The translations under genes were made by a program, and so were the position numbers. A stretch of 64,000 bases of DNA from Caldimonas caldifontis (GTDB lineage: Bacteria; Pseudomonadota; Gammaproteobacteria; Burkholderiales; Burkholderiaceae_C), in assembly GCF_002930615.1 (NCBI RefSeq), contig NZ_PSNX01000004.1, forward strand, positions 124,001-188,000, given 5' to 3'. The notes beneath the pieces were generated by a model. The model was not told where the DNA came from. It made no database searches and worked only from the letters and a program-made list of their open reading frames with translations. How positions within the stretch are numbered: position 1 is the stretch's first letter; every line of letters starts with the position of its first letter. Shown piece after piece: positions 56,951 through 64,000 of this stretch.

Positions 56951-58260
56951 GTCACCGAGGTGGTCTTGCGGCGCGTGACCGGGGCTTTGCGGGCTGACGC
57001 CGCAGAGGCTTCCAGAGGGTGCAGCTCGTGCTGCTGGATGAAGTCGCGCACCACCGGATACACCAGCTTGCGCCAGCGCTTGCCCGAGAAGATGCCGTAG
57101 TGGCCGGCGCCGGGCACGGTGAAGTGGGGCTGCTCCTCCTTGGGCAGGCCGGTGCACAGCTCGTGCGCCACCTGGGTCTGGCCGGCGCCGGAGATGTCGT
57201 CAAGCTCGCCCTCCACCGTCAGCAGGGCCGTGGTGCGGATGTCCTGTGGGCGCACAAGTTCGCCGCGCACGCGCCAGGTGCCGTTGACCAGCGCGAAGTC
57301 CTGGAACACGGTCTTGATCGTGTCCAGGTAGTACTCGGCCGGCATGTCCAGCACCGCGTTGTATTCATCGTAGAAGGCTCGGTGAGCCTCGGCGCTTTCG
57401 TCATCGCCGCGGATCAGGTCCATGAAGTAGTCGTAATGCGAGCTCAGATGGCGGTCCGGGTTCATCGCCACGAAGCCGGTGTGCTGCAGGAAGCCGGGGT
57501 AGACACGGCGACCGGCGCCGGGGTAGTTCGGCGGCACACGGTAGATCACGTTGTGCTCGAACCACTCGTAGCTCTTGTTCATCGCCAGGTTGTTCACCGC
57601 GGTGGGCGAGCGCCGGGCGTCGATGGGGCCGCCCATCATCGTCATCGAGCGCGGTGTGCGTTCGCCGCGGCTGGCCATCAGCGAGATGGCGGCGAACACC
57701 GGCACGGTGGGTTGGCACACCGAGATGACATGCACGTCCGGCCCGATGAAGCGGATGAACTCCTCGATGTACTCGACGTAGTCGTCCAGGTGGAAGGGGC
57801 CGGCCTCCACCGGCACCATGCGCGCGTCGATCCAGTCGGTGATGTACACCTTGTGGTCCTGCAGCAGCGTGCGCACCGTGTCACGCAGCAGTGTGGCGTG
57901 ATGGCCCGACAGCGGCGCCACCACCAGCACCACCGGCTGCTTCTTCATTTTCTCCAGCAGCGCACCTTCATCGGTGAAGCGCTTGAAGCGCACCAGGCGA
58001 CAGAAGGGCTTGGTCAGCGGCACCTGCTCCTGCACCGCCACGTCCACACCATCGACCTTGACGGTGTGGATGGCGAACTCGGGCTTCTCGTACTCCTTGG
58101 ACAGCCGGTGCATCAGGTCCAGGCCGGCCGACATGCGGTCGGCCAGGGGCACGTGGGTGAACGGCGACAGCGGATGGCTGTAGAGCTTGGCAGCGGCGCT
58201 GGCGAACTCGGAAAAGGGACTGAGCAGAGCCCGTTGGGTCTCGTAGATCTGGTACAGCAT
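56947..58260 (-). CDS. phaZ: Intracellular polyhydroxybutyrate depolymerase PhaZ
   Basis: Mobilises stored polyhydroxyalkanoate. The 437 residues have the PhaZ1 pattern, with the nucleophile Cys182 in the lipase-box-like [10 protein letters not shown], and the C-terminal [14 protein letters not shown] and [15 protein letters not shown] blocks that hold the Asp and His. No signal peptide is present, as expected for an enzyme on granules. It is followed by rsxB and preceded by a CTAGAAT-type promoter, indicating its own transcript. Confidence 0.94.
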   Translation of the reverse strand: MLYQIYETQRALLSPFSEFASAAAKLYSHPLSPFTHVPLADRMSAGLDLMHRLSKEYEKPEFAIHTVKVDGVDVAVQEQVPLTKPFCRLVRFKRFTDEGALLEKMKKQPVVLVVAPLSGHHATLLRDTVRTLLQDHKVYITDWIDARMVPVEAGPFHLDDYVEYIEEFIRFIGPDVHVISVCQPTVPVFAAISLMASRGERTPRSMTMMGGPIDARRSPTAVNNLAMNKSYEWFEHNVIYRVPPNYPGAGRRVYPGFLQHTGFVAMNPDRHLSSHYDYFMDLIRGDDESAEAHRAFYDEYNAVLDMPAEYYLDTIKTVFQDFALVNGTWRVRGELVRPQDIRTTALLTVEGELDDISGAGQTQVAHELCTGLPKEEQPHFTVPGAGHYGIFSGKRWRKLVYPVVRDFIQQHELHPLEASAASARKAPVTRRKTTSVT

Positions 58261-58328
58261 GCGGCCCTCTTCGATCAGGATGTTGGCGGGTGGCCTGGAT
58301 GGCGCAACGTGGGTTGTTGCGCTGCATC

Positions 58329-58334
58329 ATTCTA
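58329..58334 (-). promoter_or_regulatory. -10 element upstream of phaZ
   Basis: TAGAAT on the minus strand, in the same CTAGAATG context as other promoters in this window. It places the transcript start about 62 bases before the ATG. No convincing -35. Confidence 0.45.
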
Positions 58335-58454
58335 GGCATACCGGACCGATCGTGCCTGCTCCGATCCTTGGGGCAAACGCGCACAAACGCGGTGAAATCG
58401 CACCAATTCAGCGCATCGGGCCTTGGGTGTCACCAAGGTGACACCCAAGCGGAC

Positions 58455-58481
58455 AAAGGCCCCGGGGATCAGCCGGGGCCT
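58455..58481 (-). terminator. Terminator after the aminotransferase gene
   Basis: Inverted repeat AGGCCCCGG / CCGGGGCCT (58457-58465 with 58473-58481) with a short T-run (TTTG) after it on the minus strand. It lies 29 bases past the stop codon. Confidence 0.72.
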
Positions 58482-58509
58482 ATGCACCCCCAAGCGGGGG
58501 CTGGGGAGG

Positions 58510-59709
58510 TCAGATCACCTTGGCGATTGCGCCGGCCACGTAGTCGATGTTCTTGCTGTTGAGCGCAGCCACGCAGATGCGGCCGGAATCGACACCATAG
58601 ACGCCGAACTCGCTGCGCAGGCGCTGCATCTGCGCCTGGCTCAGGCCCGAGTAGCTGAACATGCCGCGCTGCTGGGTGATGAAGCCCATGTCCTGCGTGA
58701 CGCCGGCAGCCTTCAGGCGCTCGACCAGGGCTGTGCGCATTTCCTTGATGCGCTTGCGCATGCCGGCCAGTTCCTCTTCCCAGAGCTGGCGCAGGGCGGG
58801 TGTGGTCAGCACCGTGGCCACCACCTGGGCACCATGGGTGGGCGGGTTCGAGTAGTTCGTGCGGATCACACGCTTGAGCTGGCTGAGCACGCGGTCGGCT
58901 TCTTGACGGCTCTCGCACACCACACTGAGCGCCCCCACGCGCTCGCCGTACAGCGAGAAGCTCTTGGAGAACGAGGTCGAGACGAAGAAGTCGAGCCCGG
59001 CCGCCATGAACTGGCCGATCACTGCGCCGTCTTCGGCGATGCCGTCGCCAAAGCCCTGGTAGGCCATGTCCAGGAAGGGCACCAGGCCAGCCGACTTCAC
59101 GGCAGCGATCACCTCGGTCCACTGGGCGGGGGTGAGGTCGTAGCCGGTGGGGTTGTGGCAGCAGGCATGCAGCACGACGATGGTGCCCGCCGGGGCGGCC
59201 TTCAGCGCGGCCAGCATGCCGTCAAAGTTGACACCGCGGCGTGCCGCGTCGTAATAGGGATAGGTGCCCACCTCGAAGCCGGCGTTCTCGAAGAGCGCGC
59301 GGTGGTTCTCCCAGCTCGGGTCGCTGATCAGTACCCGGGCCTTGGGGTTGAGCTTCTTCAGGAAATCGGCGCCGATCTTCAGCCCGCCCGTGCCGCCCAG
59401 GCCCTGCACGGTGGCGATGCGCCCGGCCTTCACGGCCTCGCTGTCGGCGCCGAAGACCAGCCCCTGCACGGCCTTGTCATAGGCGGCAATGCCGTCGATG
59501 GGCAGGTAGCCGCGCGCCTTGGGGGCTTCCAGCATCTGCTTTTCCGCGGCGGCCACGCACTGCAGCAGGGGCAGCTTGCCGCTGTCGTCGTAGTAGACGC
59601 CCACGCCCAGGTTGACCTTGGCCGGATTCGGGTCGGCGTTGAATTGCTCGTTCAGCCCCAGGATGGGGTCGCGGGGCGCCATCTCGACGGCGGCAAAGAG
59701 GGAAGACAT
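58510..59709 (-). CDS. Aromatic/aspartate aminotransferase (TyrB/AspC type)
   Basis: Pyridoxal-phosphate enzyme of 399 residues moving amino groups between aspartate or aromatic amino acids and 2-oxoglutarate. Conserved parts are the N-terminal MAPRDPILGLNEQFNADPNP, the YLPIDGIAAYDKAVQGLVFG region, the Lys site STSFSKSFSLYGERVGALS and the Arg block ending RICVAALNS. Subgroup assignment between AspC and TyrB is not safe. A promoter-like TAGAAT on the minus strand lies at 59796-59801 in the divergent region to uvrB. Confidence 0.92.
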   Translation of the reverse strand: MSSLFAAVEMAPRDPILGLNEQFNADPNPAKVNLGVGVYYDDSGKLPLLQCVAAAEKQMLEAPKARGYLPIDGIAAYDKAVQGLVFGADSEAVKAGRIATVQGLGGTGGLKIGADFLKKLNPKARVLISDPSWENHRALFENAGFEVGTYPYYDAARRGVNFDGMLAALKAAPAGTIVVLHACCHNPTGYDLTPAQWTEVIAAVKSAGLVPFLDMAYQGFGDGIAEDGAVIGQFMAAGLDFFVSTSFSKSFSLYGERVGALSVVCESRQEADRVLSQLKRVIRTNYSNPPTHGAQVVATVLTTPALRQLWEEELAGMRKRIKEMRTALVERLKAAGVTQDMGFITQQRGMFSYSGLSQAQMQRLRSEFGVYGVDSGRICVAALNSKNIDYVAGAIAKVI

Positions 59710-59809
59710 GCTCTGTCCTTGTCAGTAGAGGGAAATTCCGATCTGGGCTACGCTCGCAAACTTGCCCTGCCACCCAGCAGCAGGGGAAAACCCGCATTCT
59801 AGGTTGCCC

Positions 59810-61924
59810 ATGAACGACGTGAGCCTTGCCCACAACGCCGAAGTCGCCACCGCCGTGGACAGCCCGGACGAGTCGCGTTTCGTCTGCTTTCCCGACTCGC
59901 CCTTCCAGCTCTATCAGCCTTATCCGCCGGCGGGTGACCAGCCCGCGGCCATCGAGGCCCTGGTCGAAGGGGTGCGCGACGGCCTGAGCTTTCAGACCCT
60001 GCTGGGCGTGACCGGCTCGGGCAAGACCTTCACCATGGCCAATGTGATCGCCCGCCTGGGGCGGCCGGCCATCGTGTTCGCACCCAACAAGACGCTGGCG
60101 GCCCAGCTCTACAGCGAGTTCCGTGAATTCTTCCCGCGCAATGCGGTGGAGTACTTCGTCAGCTACTACGACTACTACCAGCCCGAGGCCTACGTCCCGC
60201 AGCGCGATCTCTTCATCGAGAAGGACAGCTCGATCAATGAACACATCGAGCAGATGCGCCTGTCGGCCACCAAGAGCCTGCTCGAGCGTCGGGACGTGGT
60301 CATCGTGGCCACCGTCTCAGCCATCTACGGCATCGGCAATCCCAGCGACTACCACCAGATGGTGATGACGCTGCGCGTGCACGACAAGATGGGCCAGCGC
60401 GACGTGATCGCCCAGCTCATCCGCATGCAGTACCAGCGCAACGAGACCGACTTCTCGCGCGGTACCTTCCGCGTGCGTGGCGACACCATCGACGTCTTCC
60501 CGGCCGAACACTCCGAACTGGCCATCCGCATCGAGCTCTTCGACGACGAGGTCGAGTCGCTGCAGCTCTTCGACCCGCTCACCGGCCGCATCCGCCAGAA
60601 GATCCCGCGCTTCACGGTCTACCCGAGCAGCCACTATGTGACGCCGCGCGAGCGCGTGCTGGCGGCCATCGAGACCATCAAGGAAGAACTGCGCCAGCGG
60701 CTCGATGAGCTGGTCAAGGCTGGCAAGCTGGTGGAGGCTCAGCGCCTGGAGCAGCGCACCCGCTTCGACCTGGAGATGCTCCAGGAGGTGGGCCACTGCA
60801 AAGGCATCGAGAACTACACCCGGCACCTCTCTGGCGCCCGCCCCGGCGACCCGCCGCCCACGCTGGTGGACTACCTGCCGCCCGATTCGCTCATGTTCCT
60901 GGACGAGAGCCACGTGCTCATCGGCCAGCTGGGCGGCATGTACAACGGCGACCGCGCCCGCAAGACCACGCTCGTCGAGTACGGCTTCCGGCTGCCCTCG
61001 GCGCTGGACAACCGGCCGCTGAAGTTCGAGGAGTTCGAGACCAAGATGCGACAGGTCGTGTTCGTGTCGGCCACCCCGGCCGACTACGAACAGCGCACTT
61101 CGGGCCAGGTGGTCGAGCAGGTGGTGCGCCCCACCGGGCTGATCGACCCGGAGGTGGAGGTGCGACCGGCCACCCACCAGGTGGACGACGTGCTGGGCGA
61201 GATCCGTCTGCGGGTGCAAGCCGGTCAGCGCGTGCTGATCACCACGCTCACCAAGCGCATGGCCGAGCAGCTCACCGACTACCTGGCCGACAACGGCGTC
61301 AAGGTGCGCTATCTGCATTCCGACGTCGATACCGTCGAGCGTGTCGAGATCATCCGCGACCTGCGCCTGGGCGCCTTCGACGTGCTGGTGGGCATCAACC
61401 TGCTGCGCGAGGGCCTGGACATCCCCGAGGTGTCGCTGGTGGCCATCCTCGATGCCGACAAGGAGGGCTTCCTGCGCTCGGAGCGCTCGCTCATCCAGAC
61501 CATCGGCCGGGCGGCGCGCAACCTCGACGGCAAGGCCATCCTCTATGCCGACCAGATCACCGACTCGATGAAGCGCGCCATCGACGAGACGCAGCGGCGC
61601 CGCGCCAAGCAGCTGGCCCATAATGAAGCCCACGGCATCACCCCGCGTGGTGTGGTCAAGCAGGTCAAGGAGCTGATCGACGGGGTCTACTCCGAGAAAT
61701 CCGGCAAGGACGACCTCAAGGCCGCCCAGGCTGCGGCCGAAGTCGAGACCCTGTCTGAAAAGGACCTGGGCAAGCGCATCAAGCAGCTGGAAAAGCAGAT
61801 GCTCGAGCACGCGCGCAATCTCGAATTCGAGAAGGCCGCCCGCGTGCGCGACCAGCTGGCACTGCTCAAGGAACAGGCCTTCGGCGCCGCCGGCGGCGAC
61901 CACATCGTGCCGCTGCGGTCGTGA
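59810..61924 (+). CDS. uvrB: Excinuclease ABC subunit UvrB
   Basis: DNA damage-verifying helicase-like subunit of nucleotide excision repair, 704 residues. Walker A is [13 protein letters not shown], the damage-probing beta-hairpin is [20 protein letters not shown], and the helicase motifs end in [11 protein letters not shown]-terminal UVR motif ([13 protein letters not shown]) contacts UvrC. An earlier in-frame start at 59762 would add 16 residues; the ATG at 59810 is preferred. It is divergent from the aminotransferase gene. Confidence 0.96.
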   Translation: MNDVSLAHNAEVATAVDSPDESRFVCFPDSPFQLYQPYPPAGDQPAAIEALVEGVRDGLSFQTLLGVTGSGKTFTMANVIARLGRPAIVFAPNKTLAAQLYSEFREFFPRNAVEYFVSYYDYYQPEAYVPQRDLFIEKDSSINEHIEQMRLSATKSLLERRDVVIVATVSAIYGIGNPSDYHQMVMTLRVHDKMGQRDVIAQLIRMQYQRNETDFSRGTFRVRGDTIDVFPAEHSELAIRIELFDDEVESLQLFDPLTGRIRQKIPRFTVYPSSHYVTPRERVLAAIETIKEELRQRLDELVKAGKLVEAQRLEQRTRFDLEMLQEVGHCKGIENYTRHLSGARPGDPPPTLVDYLPPDSLMFLDESHVLIGQLGGMYNGDRARKTTLVEYGFRLPSALDNRPLKFEEFETKMRQVVFVSATPADYEQRTSGQVVEQVVRPTGLIDPEVEVRPATHQVDDVLGEIRLRVQAGQRVLITTLTKRMAEQLTDYLADNGVKVRYLHSDVDTVERVEIIRDLRLGAFDVLVGINLLREGLDIPEVSLVAILDADKEGFLRSERSLIQTIGRAARNLDGKAILYADQITDSMKRAIDETQRRRAKQLAHNEAHGITPRGVVKQVKELIDGVYSEKSGKDDLKAAQAAAEVETLSEKDLGKRIKQLEKQMLEHARNLEFEKAARVRDQLALLKEQAFGAAGGDHIVPLRS

Positions 61925-61989
61925 CCGCAAGAGGGGGCGGATCGGTGGGCGCTGGCCTCATCGACCCTAGGGAACTTCCGGACCCAAAC

Positions 61990-62034
61990 TTGACCAAAAA
62001 ACTAGGCTTCAGGCATAATCGAGTAAATCACTCG
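61990..62034 (+). promoter_or_regulatory. iscR promoter with candidate IscR operator
   Basis: -35 TTGACC (61990-61995), 18 bases of spacing, and -10 CATAAT (62014-62019). A perfect palindrome CGAGT-AAATC-ACTCG (62020-62034), preceded by TAAT and followed by GATTC, begins right after the -10. The position and the core with central A/T match the style of type 1 IscR sites at the Escherichia coli iscR promoter, so autorepression by holo-IscR is likely. Confidence 0.7.
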
Positions 62035-62119
62035 GATTCATCCGAGGGTTAACCCGGGCCACAAGCCGTTTTGGGTTCAACCGATCACCCCCAGGGGTGG
62101 ACAGTACAAGGAGTTCGAC

Positions 62120-62653
62120 ATGCGTCTTACCACCAAAGGCCGCTTTGCCGTCACCGCCATGATTGACCTCGCCCTGCGCGAGCATCAAGGGCCGGTGGCC
62201 CTGGCCGCCATCAGCCAGCGTCAGCAGATCTCCTTGTCGTACCTGGAGCAACTGTTCGGCAAGCTGCGTCGCCATGAACTGGTCGAAAGCACCCGCGGCC
62301 CCGGCGGCGGCTATTCGCTGGGCCGCAAGGCCGAGGACATCACCGTGGCCGACATCATCGTGGCCGTGGACGAACCCATCGACGCCACCGGCTGCGGTGG
62401 CAAGGAAAACTGCATGGGTGACGACCAGGGCCGCTGCATGACGCACGACCTGTGGGCGAGCCTGAACGCCAAGATGATCGAGTACCTCGACTCCATCACC
62501 CTGCGCAAGCTGGTGGAAGACCAGCTCGCCCGCGGCGTGTCGATCGAGGAGCAGCCGGTCAAGCGCGCCATTTCCAGCCAGCCGGTCGTCAAGCCGATCA
62601 AGGTGAACGCGCCGAATTCGGTGTTTGCCCTGGGCAACGCCTTCTCGAAGTAA
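62120..62653 (+). CDS. iscR: Iron-sulfur cluster regulator IscR
   Basis: Rrf2-family transcription factor of 177 residues that senses [2Fe-2S] supply and represses the isc operon. It starts MRLTTKGRFAVTAMIDLALR with the winged helix, and the cluster ligands are Cys92, Cys98 and Cys106 plus His109; the spacing between the second and third Cys is two residues longer than in Escherichia coli (98 to 104). AAGGAG lies before the ATG. It heads iscRSU. Confidence 0.95.
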   Translation: MRLTTKGRFAVTAMIDLALREHQGPVALAAISQRQQISLSYLEQLFGKLRRHELVESTRGPGGGYSLGRKAEDITVADIIVAVDEPIDATGCGGKENCMGDDQGRCMTHDLWASLNAKMIEYLDSITLRKLVEDQLARGVSIEEQPVKRAISSQPVVKPIKVNAPNSVFALGNAFSK

Positions 62654-62704
62654 GCCTTTTCCTGCCGACAGGGGCCGCAGAGCCCCGGGTTTCGAGCACA
62701 CACG

Positions 62705-63925
62705 ATGGACATGACCCCGCATTTCCCGATCTACATGGACTATGGCGCCACGACGCCGGTGGACCCTCGCGTGGTGGACGCGATGATCCCCTGGCTGCGT
62801 GAGCATTTCGGCAACCCGGCCTCGCGCAGCCACGCCTGGGGCTGGGAGGCCGAAGAAGCCGTCGAGAAGGCCCGGGCCCAGGTGGCCGAGCTCATCGGCG
62901 CCGACCCGCGCGAGATCGTCTGGACCTCCGGGGCCACCGAATCCAACAACCTGGCGATCAAGGGCGCCGCCCAGTTCTACAAGGGCAAGGGCAAGCACCT
63001 GGTCACGGTGAAGACCGAGCACAAGGCCGTGCTCGACACCATGCGCGAACTCGAGCGCCAGGGCTTCGAGGTGACCTATCTCGATGTGCAGGAAGACGGC
63101 CTGCTCGATCTCGACCGCTTCAAGGATGCGCTGCGCCCGGACACCATCCTGGCCTCGGTGATGTTCGTGAACAATGAGATCGGCGTGATCCAGGACATCG
63201 CGGCCATTGGGGCGATCTGCCGCGAGCGCGGCATCATCTTTCACGTCGATGCCGCCCAGGCCACGGGCAAGGTGGCAATCGATCTGGCCCGTCTGCCGGT
63301 GGACCTGATGAGCCTGGCCTCGCACAAGACCTACGGCCCCAAGGGCATCGGGGCCCTGTACGTGCGCCGCAAGCCGCGTGTGCGCCTGGAAGCCCAGATG
63401 CACGGCGGCGGCCATGAGCGCGGCATGCGCTCGGGCACGCTGCCCACGCACCAGATCGTCGGCATGGGCGAGGCTTTCCGCATCGCCCGCGAAGAGATGG
63501 GGACCGAACTCGAACGCATCCGCATGCTCCAGCAGCGCCTGCTCAAGGGGATCCAGGACATCGAGCAGGTCTTCATCAACGGCCACCTCGAAAAGCGCGT
63601 GCCGCACAACGTGAACGCCTCGTTCAACTTCGTCGAGGGCGAGTCGCTGATCATGGGAATCAAGGGCATCGCCGTGTCTTCGGGCTCGGCCTGCACCTCG
63701 GCCAGCCTGGAGCCCAGCTATGTGCTGCGCGCCCTGGGCCGCAGCGATGAACTGGCCCATTCGAGCCTGCGCATGACCATCGGCCGTTTCACGACCGAGG
63801 AAGAGATCGATTACGCGGTGGCCACGCTGAAGGACCGGGTGGCCAAGCTTCGTGAACTGTCCCCGCTGTGGGAGATGTACCAGGACGGCGTGGATCTCAG
63901 CACGATCCAGTGGACCGCCCATTGA
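62705..63925 (+). CDS. iscS: Cysteine desulfurase IscS
   Basis: Pyridoxal-phosphate enzyme of 406 residues that removes sulfur from cysteine for Fe-S cluster and tRNA thiolation. It starts [22 protein letters not shown], has the Lys region [18 protein letters not shown] and the persulfide Cys in [16 protein letters not shown]. Start could also be the ATG at 62711. The strong order iscR-iscS-iscU fixes the name. Confidence 0.96.
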   Translation: MDMTPHFPIYMDYGATTPVDPRVVDAMIPWLREHFGNPASRSHAWGWEAEEAVEKARAQVAELIGADPREIVWTSGATESNNLAIKGAAQFYKGKGKHLVTVKTEHKAVLDTMRELERQGFEVTYLDVQEDGLLDLDRFKDALRPDTILASVMFVNNEIGVIQDIAAIGAICRERGIIFHVDAAQATGKVAIDLARLPVDLMSLASHKTYGPKGIGALYVRRKPRVRLEAQMHGGGHERGMRSGTLPTHQIVGMGEAFRIAREEMGTELERIRMLQQRLLKGIQDIEQVFINGHLEKRVPHNVNASFNFVEGESLIMGIKGIAVSSGSACTSASLEPSYVLRALGRSDELAHSSLRMTIGRFTTEEEIDYAVATLKDRVAKLRELSPLWEMYQDGVDLSTIQWTAH

Positions 63926-63965
63926 TCGAGCGCATTGAGCGAACAAGAGCAGTAGGAGAGCGACC

Positions 63966-64000
63966 ATGGCATACAGCGACAAAGTCATCGACCATTACGA
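63966..64000 (+). CDS. iscU: Iron-sulfur cluster scaffold IscU, 5' fragment
   Basis: The first 11 codons plus two bases are present, reading MAYSDKVIDHY, the usual start of IscU in this group. GTAGGAGAG precedes the ATG. The gene continues beyond the window. Confidence 0.85.
   Translation, partial: MAYSDKVIDHY

Overview
The window reads as chromosomal DNA of a high-GC betaproteobacterium, most likely order Burkholderiales (Comamonadaceae or Sphaerotilaceae type). Support comes from a Bug/TctC-type receptor, an Omp32-like porin, an intracellular polyhydroxybutyrate depolymerase, 6S RNA next to zapA, a RsxB-type ferredoxin protein beside nth, and dense operons with 4-base ATGA overlaps. I see no tRNA, rRNA, CRISPR array, insertion sequence or prophage. 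Almost every base is coding.

Layout. 1-9.3 kb: tail of a DedA membrane protein, a secreted S8 protease of lower GC with a GlyGly-CTERM-like tail, tsaE-amiC, queG, an AEC permease, a Bug-type binding protein, xerD and a porin. 9.4-17.2 kb: marC, an amino-acid ABC permease and lipoprotein receptor without an ATPase, a DUF455 protein, a gamma carbonic anhydrase, hslO, a nicotinamide riboside salvage pair (pnuC plus a NadR-like kinase), ftsB, eno and a DUF1330 protein. 17.2-28.6 kb: pyrG, the overlapping chain suhB-mutS-Anbu proteasome homologue-alpha/beta hydrolase, then trmJ, cysE, mog, darP and pmbA. 28.6-33.7 kb: two tandem, about 83 % identical DctP TRAP receptors facing a convergent dctQM permease operon. 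34-37.2 kb: a TIGR01244-type phosphatase, yqeY, rpsU, an HI0933-type flavoprotein and a LysE exporter.

37.2-50.5 kb is a nitrate assimilation locus. nirB-nirD-nasA-ybiB-cobA run on the minus strand and supply nitrite reductase, nitrate reductase and the siroheme methyltransferase. A PP2C phosphatase fused to a Ser/Thr kinase is divergent from nirB, and a NarK-type transporter follows. A regulator with a degenerate receiver, an ANTAR domain and two PilJ/P-box-like modules is divergent from narK. The narK leader can fold into consecutive hairpins, one with an ANTAR-like hexaloop (A1, G4). A PAS protein with a degenerate GGDEF domain follows. This regulatory set is the most interesting part of the window.

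50.5-64 kb: a TSUP permease, an EVE-domain protein, 6S RNA (not a protein gene, inferred from its fold and its position after zapA), zapA and a zapB-like gene, the cobalamin salvage operon cobUTSC, nth, rsxB, phaZ, an aromatic/aspartate aminotransferase, uvrB and the start of the isc operon (iscR, iscS, partial iscU) with a likely IscR operator.
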